This document shows positions 5,832 through 12,169 of a stretch of DNA of 12,169 bases, piece after piece (position 1 is the stretch's first letter; each line of letters starts with the position of its first letter). The notes under the pieces were generated by a model. That model was not told where the DNA came from. It saw only the letters and a program-made list of their open reading frames with translations, and did not search any database. Made by a program: the position numbers and the translations under genes. Origin of the DNA: an uncultured Lachnospiraceae bacterium (GTDB lineage: Bacteria > Bacillota_A > Clostridia > Lachnospirales > Lachnospiraceae); NCBI GenBank assembly GCA_910588595.1, contig CAJUQU010000033.1, forward strand, positions 9,558 to 21,726. The letters run 5' to 3'.

Positions 5832-5905
5832 ATTGTCAATAAAAAATCGTGATGCAGTGCACAGGTTTGACAAAATCTGATAGTCCCCCATTCTATAATG
5901 GTTAA
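5832..5905 (+). promoter_or_regulatory. spoIIE promoter: sigma-A elements 21 bp apart with Spo0A boxes
   Basis: TTGACA (5867-5872) and TATAAT (5894-5899) are both perfect sigma-A hexamers but separated by 21 bp instead of 17. This extended spacing is the known hallmark of Spo0A-activated sigma-A promoters such as B. subtilis spoIIE (21 bp) and spoIIG (22 bp). TTTGACAAA at 5866-5874 reads TTTGTCAAA on the other strand, an exact match to the 0A-box consensus TTTGTCRAA, and overlaps the -35. A weaker match, ATTGTCAAT, lies at 5832-5840. Transcription is expected to begin near 5906. Confidence 0.8.
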
Positions 5906-5935
5906 AATGATTAATCTAAGAGGGGGATATACACT

Positions 5936-7180
5936 ATGTTGAAGGTAAGGACATTAAAAGCTTTTCGGGAAGCAGAGAATAGATCGGGCATTATACAGGG
6001 GTATTTGTTTAACGGATACAGCAAAAGGAAATTGTACTGCCTGTCAGAGACTTATGAGGAACTTGCAAGGCTCTACCGCGGGATACCGCAGATGGATAAG
6101 AACTGCGTTGACAGGAAAGATGTGCTCTATAGGAAGCAGCTTCAGGAGACAAAAGAGGTATTTGCTAATCATCTCGACGAGATATCAAATGCCTTTGCCG
6201 ATGTGGCGGACACAGTCGTCCACGTAAGCATGCCGATGGAGCATAAGCGAAAGGCAGTGATCCATCATCTGAAGAGACAGGGCATCATAGTCCGGGAACT
6301 GGTGTTTATCGAAGGCGGCGCTGCGGGGAACTATGAATGTGCACCTGATGGACGCTTTGGGAACCGGGTCAGCATCGAGGCACGTGCAGTAGGCAGGCAT
6401 ACCGTGTCAGCGAGTGTGCTGGGTGAATTCTTGTCCTCCTTTTTTGGCAGAAAGCTGGTGCCGTCCGCGGAGAGTGCACTGGTGATCGGGAGAGGATACA
6501 ATACCTTTATCTATGAGGACGAGCCCAGGTACACCGTTTTGAGTGCTGTTTCAAGGGCGGTCAAGGAAGACGAGAAGATTTCTGGTGACAATTTTTCGTT
6601 GGAGGAATATAATCAGAGTCAGGTGGTCGTGATGCTCGCAGACGGTATGGGGAGCGGCGAGCTGGCATGCAGGGACAGCCAGGCAGTCATCGAATTTATG
6701 GAGCGGTTTTTAGAAGCGGGGTTCCAGAAGGAGAAGGCGTTCTCAATGGTCAACGGGGCGATCGCTGCGCAGAATGGCTGCTGCAATCTCACGACGCTTG
6801 ATATCTGTGCGATGAACCTGCTGACAGGGGAAGCTGAGTTCGTCAAGGCCGGCGCGGCGGCAAGTTACATCAAACGGGGGAACTGGGTGGATGAGGTGGC
6901 AGCGGACACGCTTCCGCTCGGGAGTATCGATGAGCTGAGTCCGATCACGCAGAGTGTCAGGCTTGCGGATACGGACATGCTGATCATGATCTCTGACGGG
7001 ATCTCCGATGCAGTCGAGAGCGAGACAGAGGGCAGGCTGCGGGAGATCATTTCAAGGAGTCCCATACAGAATCCCAAGGAGATGGCGGACTATCTCTTGC
7101 GTTATGCGATCAGCAGCCAGGGCGGACGTATACGGGATGACATGACAGTTCTAGCCTGTTGTGTGAGACGGCGGAGATGA
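5936..7180 (+). CDS. spoIIE: Stage II sporulation protein E phosphatase, lacking the N-terminal membrane domain
   Basis: A 414-aa SpoIIE-type PP2C phosphatase that dephosphorylates the anti-anti-sigma factor SpoIIAA and so activates sigma-F in the forespore. The four metal-binding aspartates are in place: D218 (SGDNF), D236 (LADGMGSG), D354 (MISDGISD) and D402 (RDDMTV). Spacings D218-D236 (18) and D236-D354 (118) equal those of B. subtilis D610, D628 and D746, a constant offset of 392. This protein therefore starts around B. subtilis residue 393: it keeps part of central region II (about 1-200), linked in B. subtilis to oligomerisation and FtsZ, but lacks the roughly ten-span membrane domain. 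No hydrophobic span is visible. An SD (AGGGGG, 5921-5926) and a Spo0A-type promoter sit directly upstream, so the short form looks native rather than broken. Confidence 0.93.
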   Translation: MLKVRTLKAFREAENRSGIIQGYLFNGYSKRKLYCLSETYEELARLYRGIPQMDKNCVDRKDVLYRKQLQETKEVFANHLDEISNAFADVADTVVHVSMPMEHKRKAVIHHLKRQGIIVRELVFIEGGAAGNYECAPDGRFGNRVSIEARAVGRHTVSASVLGEFLSSFFGRKLVPSAESALVIGRGYNTFIYEDEPRYTVLSAVSRAVKEDEKISGDNFSLEEYNQSQVVVMLADGMGSGELACRDSQAVIEFMERFLEAGFQKEKAFSMVNGAIAAQNGCCNLTTLDICAMNLLTGEAEFVKAGAAASYIKRGNWVDEVAADTLPLGSIDELSPITQSVRLADTDMLIMISDGISDAVESETEGRLREIISRSPIQNPKEMADYLLRYAISSQGGRIRDDMTVLACCVRRRR

Positions 7181-7210
7181 CCGAACAGTGTTAAAGGAGA
7201 AATGATATAG

Positions 7211-8635
7211 ATGGTTGACAGGGTTTTGGCGTATGCCAGGGAGAATCATATGATCGAGGAGGGAGACTGTGTTGTGGCGGGGGTGTCTGGAGGTGCGGAT
7301 TCCGTCTGCCTTCTGCTGATGCTTCTTGAGATCAGAAAAGTGCTCCCGATAGAGATCCGTGTGGTCCATGTCAATCATCTGATCCGTGAAGATGCGGCGG
7401 AAGATGCGGAGTATGTCCGAAAATTGTGCCTGGCACAGCAGCTTCACTTTACACTGGTGGAGGAGGATGTGGAGGCAGCCGCGCGCAGGCTTCATATTTC
7501 AGCGGAGGAAGCAGGGCGGACGGTGCGGTATGATGCGTTTGAGAAAGAACTGGGATCAAAAAAAGGCAGCATTGCGATCGCTCACAACAAAAATGACAGT
7601 TGTGAGACCTTTTTATTCCATTTGTTCCGTGGCACTTCGCTCAGGGGGCTGTCCGGGATCCGTCCGGTGCGCGATAAGATCATCAGGCCGCTGCTGTGTC
7701 TGTCAAGAGACGAGATCGAAGCCTTTTTGCTGGAAAGAAATGTCTCATACTGCATAGACAGCACCAATTTGGAGGATAATTATTCAAGGAATATCATACG
7801 CCACCATATCCTTGATACGGCTGTGCGCGAGATCAGTCCGGCAGCAGTCAGCCATATCAGCGACGCGTGTGAGCGGGTGAAGGAAGCATATGACCTGATC
7901 GCAGATATCACGGATCAGGGAGTTCAGTCCTGCGTGACGGCGACATCAAAAACGATCCATATCGATCGGGAACAGTATCTGCGGCTTCACAAGACGATAC
8001 AGGGCTATGTGGTGATGGAGGTGCTCGCGCAGGCCGCCGGAAGCAGAAAGAACCTGGAGGCAGTCCATGTCAGACAGGTTCAGAGGCTGATGGACAGCCA
8101 GTGCGGGAGGATCGTCCAGCTTCCATATCATCTGCGGGCAAGGCGTGATTATACTGGGATCTGTATCTGCAAGGAGCCTGACGTGACAGCGCAGGAGGTT
8201 GTCCTGTCTGAGATCGTACTCTCTGATGAGGAGACATATGCGCTGGCGGAGGGAAGGGAGCTTGTAATATCAGTAGGTAAACATCATAAAATCAGGGCAA
8301 AATTAATATTTTTGGGAAATAATGGGATTGATTTCAAAAATATTCCGCAAAAAAAGTATACGAAATGGTTTGATTATGGTAAAATAAAAAGAAGTATCGT
8401 CATAAGAACCCGCAGACCGGGTGATTTTCTGACGGTGAATGCCATGGATCAGAAAAAAAATCTAAAAGCATATTTTGTTGATCAAAAGATACCGCAGGCT
8501 GAGCGTGACCAACTCTGTCTTGTGACAGACGGAAGCCATGTGATCTGGATCGTGGGGGAGCGCATCAGCAATCATTACAAAGTCAGTGAGGACACAAGGA
8601 CAATTTTGGCGCTTACCTTTGAGGAGGCGCAGTAG
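7211..8635 (+). CDS. tilS: tRNA(Ile)-lysidine synthetase
   Basis: A 474-aa cytoplasmic enzyme that attaches lysine to C34 of tRNA-Ile(CAU), using ATP, so that AUA is read as isoleucine. The N-terminal PP-loop ATPase domain carries SGGADS at 26-31, VNHLIRE at 54-60, EEAGRTVRYDAF at 99-110 and AHNKNDSCETFLFHLFRG at 124-141; the usual DD of that last motif is ND here (N128, D129). DSTNLEDNYSRNIIRHHIL at 183-201 is also typical. The C-terminal TilS domain includes RTRRPGDFL, then KKNLKAYFVDQKIP. Length is normal for full-size TilS. AAGGAGA (7194-7200) lies 10 nt before ATG 7211, and spoIIE ends 30 bp upstream. tilS-hpt-ftsH is a conserved vegetative cluster. A very AT-rich stretch (about 8265-8405) is noted separately. 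Confidence 0.96.
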   Translation: MVDRVLAYARENHMIEEGDCVVAGVSGGADSVCLLLMLLEIRKVLPIEIRVVHVNHLIREDAAEDAEYVRKLCLAQQLHFTLVEEDVEAAARRLHISAEEAGRTVRYDAFEKELGSKKGSIAIAHNKNDSCETFLFHLFRGTSLRGLSGIRPVRDKIIRPLLCLSRDEIEAFLLERNVSYCIDSTNLEDNYSRNIIRHHILDTAVREISPAAVSHISDACERVKEAYDLIADITDQGVQSCVTATSKTIHIDREQYLRLHKTIQGYVVMEVLAQAAGSRKNLEAVHVRQVQRLMDSQCGRIVQLPYHLRARRDYTGICICKEPDVTAQEVVLSEIVLSDEETYALAEGRELVISVGKHHKIRAKLIFLGNNGIDFKNIPQKKYTKWFDYGKIKRSIVIRTRRPGDFLTVNAMDQKKNLKAYFVDQKIPQAERDQLCLVTDGSHVIWIVGERISNHYKVSEDTRTILALTFEEAQ

Positions 8636-8712
8636 AAAAACTGCAGAATGATGATGCATGTGTCACGCTGTGTGGGTGTCATGTGGGAAAGAGAACAAAG
8701 GAGGACTCAAAT

Positions 8713-9237
8713 ATGGCTGAGAGGATCAGAGTCATGTTGACGGAGGAACAGGTGGATACCAGGATAAAGGAGATCGGAGAGCAGATCAGCCGCGACTATG
8801 CGGGCAGGCAGGTTCATTTGGTGTGTGTGCTCAAGGGCGGCAGCTTTTTTCTGTGTGAGCTCGCAAAACGTATCACAGTGCCGGTGTCCCTTGATTTTAT
8901 GTCAGTTTCGAGCTACGGCAGCAATACCAAGTCGAGCGGGGTGGTCAAGATCGTGAAGGACCTTGATGAGCCTCTAAAGGATAAGGATGTCATTGTTGTT
9001 GAGGATATCGTGGATTCCGGAAGGACGCTGAGCTATCTGCTCGAGCTGCTGGGGCAGCGCGGACCAGGGAGCATGAAGCTTTGTACACTGCTTGATAAAC
9101 CGGACAGACGCGTTGTCGATGTGAAGGTGGATTACACAGGCTTTGAGATACCGGATGAATTTGTTGTGGGTTATGGTCTTGACTATGACCAGCGATACAG
9201 GAATCTTCCGTATATCGGCGTGGTTGAATTTGACTAG
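8713..9237 (+). CDS. hpt: Hypoxanthine(-guanine) phosphoribosyltransferase
   Basis: A 174-aa purine-salvage enzyme converting hypoxanthine or guanine plus PRPP to IMP or GMP. The PRPP-binding loop VIVVEDIVDSGRTLSYL is at 93-109, with acidic pair E97/D98. The pyrophosphate-binding loop LKGG is at 40-43, the flexible loop SVSSYGSNTKSSG at 64-76, and DKPDRR at 128-133. Length is typical for bacterial HPRT. ATG 8713 was chosen because AAAGGAGG (8697-8704) lies 8 nt upstream; an in-frame GTG at 8683 has no such signal. In B. subtilis the hpt product binds TilS and stimulates ftsH transcription, so the conserved tilS-hpt-ftsH order has functional meaning; that regulatory link is known there and only inferred here. 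Confidence 0.96.
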   Translation: MAERIRVMLTEEQVDTRIKEIGEQISRDYAGRQVHLVCVLKGGSFFLCELAKRITVPVSLDFMSVSSYGSNTKSSGVVKIVKDLDEPLKDKDVIVVEDIVDSGRTLSYLLELLGQRGPGSMKLCTLLDKPDRRVVDVKVDYTGFEIPDEFVVGYGLDYDQRYRNLPYIGVVEFD

Positions 9238-9250
9238 AAGGAGACAGAAA

Positions 9251-11053
9251 TTGGGAAAAGGTGCAAAAGGAATCAATTTGACATTTATATTTATATTGGT
9301 GCTGGTGCTGGTACTCATCTGGGCAAGCACCAACAGTGGCGGCAGCGGCTCCTATACGATGGCGCAGTTTGTGGCTGAGATGGAGGAAGGGCTGGTTGTG
9401 GACGTGGAGATCCACCCCAATGTACAGGTGCCCACAGGTATGCTGCGCATCACGTTAAAAGATAATCAGCAGAGAAATCTCTATGTGTCTGATGTCATTG
9501 AGGCACAGGAGATCATAAAGAGCTATAATATAGAGCCGATCGTGAGAGATGTGCCGCAGGAGAACTGGTTCATCACAGAGCTGCTCCCGCTGTTGATGCT
9601 GCTGGTTGTCGTGGTGTTTATGTTCAGTATGATGAACGCTCAGAATGCCGGAAACAGCGGCGGCAAGATGATGAATTTCGGAAAGAGCAGGGCGCGCCTC
9701 ATGACAGGCGGTGAGGTCACATTGAAGGATGTGGCAGGGCTCAAGGAAGAGAAGGAGGATCTCGAGGAGATCGTGGATTTCCTCAAGGATCCCGGAAAAT
9801 ATACAAAGGTCGGGGCAAGGATCCCCAAGGGTGTCCTGCTAGAAGGCGCACCGGGTACTGGTAAGACATTGCTGGCAAAGGCGATCGCGGGCGAGGCGAA
9901 TGTACCGTTTTTTTCGATATCAGGGTCCGATTTCGTGGAGATGTTTGTCGGTGTCGGTGCATCGAGAGTGCGTGATCTGTTTGCTGAGGCGAAGAAGAAC
10001 GCGCCCTGTATCGTGTTCATCGATGAGATCGACGCGGTGGCAAGGCGGCGCGGCACCGGTATGGGCGGCGGTCACGACGAGCGCGAACAGACCCTGAACC
10101 AGATGCTTGTGGAGATGGACGGATTTGGCACGAATGAGGGTATCATCGTGATGGCGGCGACGAACCGCGTCGATATCCTCGATCCGGCAATCCTGCGTCC
10201 GGGGCGCTTTGACAGGAAGATCACGGTGTCTCCGCCGGACGTGGGCGGCAGGGAGGAGATCCTCAATGTACACGCAAAGAATAAACCGCTCGCAGAAGAT
10301 GTGGACCTAAAGCAGGTAGCGCAGACGACAGCGGGATTTACAGGTGCCGATCTCGAAAACCTCCTGAACGAATCAGCGATCCAGGCAGCGAAAGAGAACC
10401 GTTCTTTTATTAAGCAGGATGACATCAAGAGGTCCTTTATCAAAGTAGGCATCGGTGCGGAAAAGAAGAGCCGTATCATATCTGAGAAGGAAAAGAAGAT
10501 CACCGCTTATCACGAGGCAGGTCATGCGATTTTGTTTCATGTACTTCCCGATGTGGGACCCGTCTATACGGTGTCGATCATACCGACCGGACTTGGCGCT
10601 GCGGGATACACGATGCCGCTTCCTGAACGGGACGAGATGTTCAACACCAAAGGCAGGATGCTGCAGGATATCATGGTTTCGCTTGGCGGGCGGATCGCGG
10701 AGGAGATCATATTTGACGACGTGACGACCGGTGCTTCGAGCGATATCAAGAAAGCGACCAAGGTGGCGAGAGCCATGGTGACAAAGTACGGATTTTCTGA
10801 CAATATCGGCGTCATCAACTACGATGAGGACGACAACGAAGTGTTCATCGGCCGTGACCTGGCACACACCAGAAGCCATTCTGAGGCTGTCGCGAGTGAG
10901 ATCGACGTCGAGGTGAAGGCGATCGTGGACGACTGCTACAAGAAGGCAAAGGATATCATTATGAAATATGAAACTGTGCTTCACGCCTGCGCGGAACTTC
11001 TGCTGGAGAAGGAGAAGATCGGCAGGGATGAGTTCGAGGCGCTGTTCGCATAA
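9251..11053 (+). CDS. ftsH: ATP-dependent zinc metalloprotease FtsH
   Basis: A 600-aa membrane-anchored AAA+ protease that forms a hexamer and degrades misassembled membrane proteins and regulatory proteins. Transmembrane segments are at about 9-25 and 109-127, flanking a small extracellular domain. The AAA module follows with Walker A GAPGTGKT (199-206), Walker B IVFIDEIDA (254-262) and the second region of homology with arginine fingers R316 and R319 (LRPGRFDR). The zinc peptidase has HEAGH at 421-425 and third ligand D498 (TGASSDIK). The start is TTG 9251, only 13 bp after the hpt stop and 6 nt after AAGGAGA (9238-9244). The longer frame opening at ATG 9143 would add 36 non-family residues overlapping hpt and has no SD. 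It is probably co-transcribed with hpt. Confidence 0.97.
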   Translation: MGKGAKGINLTFIFILVLVLVLIWASTNSGGSGSYTMAQFVAEMEEGLVVDVEIHPNVQVPTGMLRITLKDNQQRNLYVSDVIEAQEIIKSYNIEPIVRDVPQENWFITELLPLLMLLVVVVFMFSMMNAQNAGNSGGKMMNFGKSRARLMTGGEVTLKDVAGLKEEKEDLEEIVDFLKDPGKYTKVGARIPKGVLLEGAPGTGKTLLAKAIAGEANVPFFSISGSDFVEMFVGVGASRVRDLFAEAKKNAPCIVFIDEIDAVARRRGTGMGGGHDEREQTLNQMLVEMDGFGTNEGIIVMAATNRVDILDPAILRPGRFDRKITVSPPDVGGREEILNVHAKNKPLAEDVDLKQVAQTTAGFTGADLENLLNESAIQAAKENRSFIKQDDIKRSFIKVGIGAEKKSRIISEKEKKITAYHEAGHAILFHVLPDVGPVYTVSIIPTGLGAAGYTMPLPERDEMFNTKGRMLQDIMVSLGGRIAEEIIFDDVTTGASSDIKKATKVARAMVTKYGFSDNIGVINYDEDDNEVFIGRDLAHTRSHSEAVASEIDVEVKAIVDDCYKKAKDIIMKYETVLHACAELLLEKEKIGRDEFEALFA

Positions 11054-11068
11054 AATAGTATTAATAAA

Positions 11069-11113
11069 AAACAGTCACTTATAGAGATATGGGTGGCTGT
11101 TTCTAGAATGCTT
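11069..11113 (+). terminator. Probable terminator after ftsH
   Basis: AAACAGTCAC (11069-11078) pairs with GTGGCTGTTT (11093-11102), one G-T wobble, around a 14-nt loop. The T tract after it is weak (TTTCTAGAATGCTTTT). Position right after ftsH fits a transcription end. Confidence 0.55.
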
Positions 11114-11142
11114 TTGACAATGTATCTGATGACTGGTATGCC
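11114..11142 (+). promoter_or_regulatory. Candidate promoter of the GH5 gene
   Basis: A perfect -35, TTGACA (11114-11119), is followed after 17 bp by TATGCC (11137-11142), a poor -10 preceded by TGG, so an extended -10 is possible. It lies between the ftsH terminator and the GH5 start. A short inverted repeat AGAGC (11143-11147) / GCTCT (11161-11165) falls in the predicted leader. Confidence 0.4.
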
Positions 11143-11193
11143 AGAGCATTTTTCAAACACGCTCTAGGATGCAGCAGGGCGGGAAGTGATGAT

Positions 11194-12169
11194 ATGAATG
11201 GTGGCACTGCAGATAATGCTGTTATGGAGAGCAGTAAAGAGGAAAGCGATGCGCATGACAGCACAGAGAAGGATGACAGTGTAGAGGCGGGCGCTCAGGC
11301 GGAAAACAGCATTGAGGCGGAGGCAGTGCCGACGGAGAATCAGGTCACGGACAACGCACGCACAGAAAATAAAGAAATGGAGGAATTGACAGCAATGAGT
11401 ATTATGAAGGACATGAAGATCGGATGGAATGTGGGAAATACCTTGGATTCCGTCAGAACGGACATTACGAGGATTGATGCACCGTACAAATTTGAGACAG
11501 CATGGGGCAATCCGAAGGTGACACAGGAGCTGATCGACGCAGTGCTTGACTCGGGATTTAATGTGATCCGCGTTCCGGTATCGTGGACGAACCACATCGG
11601 ACCGGAGCCGGAGTACCAGATTACGGAAAGCTGGATGGAGCGGGTGAAGGAGGTTGTTGACTATGCGTATCATAAAGGGGCATACGTGATCCTCAATATC
11701 CATCATGAAGACTGGAACTATCCGTATTATGACAATCTTGACCGCGCATCTGCCGAGATGGCAGCTGTGTGGGGACAGATCGCGGAAGAGTTCAAGGACT
11801 ACGATGAGCATCTGATCTTTGAGGGGCAGAATGAGCCCAGAAAAGTGGGAACACCGCTCGAGTGGAACGGCGGCGACGCAGAGGGCTGGGAAGTTGTCAA
11901 CAAGACAAACAAGGTATTTGTCGATACCGTGCGCGCGGCGGGCGGATCAAATCCGTATCGTATGCTGATGATTCCGGGATATGCGGCGAACTGTACTGTC
12001 GGCATCCAACATATCGAGGTGCCGGAAAATGACAATCGTGTCATAATTTCAGTCCACGCGTATGAACCGTATGACTTTGCCTTGAATCCAAACGGCAGGA
12101 GTGAGTGGAATCACGACACGGACGCGATCGATAAGCTGATGGGTGATCTGAAAACACTTTTTATCGACC
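11194..12169 (+). CDS. Glycoside hydrolase family 5 (probably GH5_4) endoglucanase, 3' end beyond the window
   Basis: An open frame of 325 codons continues past the window end. From residue 74 it is a GH5 TIM-barrel: MKIGWNVGNTLDS (74-86), FETAWGNPKVT (100-110), the loop GFNVIRVPVSW (121-131), NIHHEDW (168-174), FEGQNEPR (209-216) with acid/base Glu E214, and VHAYEPY (287-293). The nucleophile Glu, expected in a later GEFG-type motif, lies outside the window. The combination ETAWGNP plus NEPR points to GH5_4 beta-glucanases/xyloglucanases. Residues 1-67 are acidic, Glu/Ser/Asn/Asp-rich and linker-like, without a signal peptide. ATG 11194 has a weak SD; M68 (ATG 11395) has GGAGGAA at 11379-11385, 9 nt upstream, and would give just the catalytic domain. 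Which start is used is uncertain. Confidence 0.85.
   Translation, partial: MNGGTADNAVMESSKEESDAHDSTEKDDSVEAGAQAENSIEAEAVPTENQVTDNARTENKEMEELTAMSIMKDMKIGWNVGNTLDSVRTDITRIDAPYKFETAWGNPKVTQELIDAVLDSGFNVIRVPVSWTNHIGPEPEYQITESWMERVKEVVDYAYHKGAYVILNIHHEDWNYPYYDNLDRASAEMAAVWGQIAEEFKDYDEHLIFEGQNEPRKVGTPLEWNGGDAEGWEVVNKTNKVFVDTVRAAGGSNPYRMLMIPGYAANCTVGIQHIEVPENDNRVIISVHAYEPYDFALNPNGRSEWNHDTDAIDKLMGDLKTLFID

Noticed and set aside
5750..5883. AGGAGG at 5750-5755 followed by an open stretch from GTG 5773 (about 36 codons)
   Set aside because: The SD is 17 nt from the GTG, too far, and the peptide overlaps the spoIIE promoter and Spo0A boxes. The SD may be chance or a relic of a lost gene.
8683..8712. 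GTG 8683 as the hpt start
   Set aside because: The strong AAAGGAGG lies downstream of it, correctly placed for ATG 8713.
9143..9250. ATG 9143 as the FtsH start
   Set aside because: It would overlap hpt by 95 bp and add residues unlike FtsH; TTG 9251 has AAGGAGA and gives a normal N-terminus leading into the first membrane span.
11164..11811. Minus-strand open frame of 215 codons
   Set aside because: It is opposite the GH5 gene, whose plus-strand motifs are unmistakable; it is a shadow frame.

Overview
This window looks like chromosomal core sequence from a spore-forming, anaerobic Gram-positive bacterium of the class Clostridia, most likely family Lachnospiraceae. The reasons are the gene order hup-rqcP-yabP-yabQ-divIC-spoIIE-tilS-hpt-ftsH (the ancestral Firmicutes yab/yac sporulation and housekeeping block), a CotS-type spore-coat kinase-fold protein, a GH5 subfamily-4-like cellulase typical of gut fibre degraders, strong GGAGG-type ribosome binding sites, and frequent GTG/TTG starts. 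The species cannot be named from sequence alone. All thirteen genes lie on the + strand.

Layout. Positions 1-169 hold a 51-bp tandem repeat array that forms the leader of a CotS-family gene (170-1159). A carbon-nitrogen hydrolase (1242-2054) follows. Then comes a 154-bp non-coding inverted-repeat element resembling a MITE, flanked by TTA, which separates it from a lipoprotein-like PEGA-repeat protein (2244-3722). After a terminator, HU (3877-4152) starts from a near-consensus sigma-A promoter overlapped by a palindrome. The rest of the block is rqcP, yabP, yabQ, divIC, spoIIE, tilS, hpt and ftsH. The window ends inside a GH5 cellulase gene (11194 onward).

How the genes work together. The middle block interleaves vegetative genes (HU; RqcP for ribosome rescue; DivIC for division; TilS for tRNA-Ile lysidine; Hpt for purine salvage; FtsH for membrane proteolysis) with sporulation genes (YabP, YabQ, SpoIIE). 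The DNA between them shows promoter candidates that fit this mix: a sigma-E-like promoter before yabP, a sigma-A-like promoter inside the 3' end of yabQ that could give divIC its own vegetative transcription, and a spoIIE promoter with the unusual 21-bp spacer and a Spo0A-box match at the -35, as described for Bacillus subtilis spoIIE.

The most unusual points are: (1) SpoIIE is only 414 residues, keeping the PP2C phosphatase and part of the central region but lacking the N-terminal multi-pass membrane domain; (2) the cotS leader carries perfect 51-bp repeats, each with two hairpins, and an anti-Shine-Dalgarno stretch exactly complementary to the real ribosome binding site; (3) the MITE-like element; (4) a 95-bp out-of-frame overlap of yabQ and divIC; (5) a GH5 enzyme with a secreted-type acidic linker but no visible signal peptide. 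No clearly new multi-gene system is visible; the novelty is in regulation and domain architecture.
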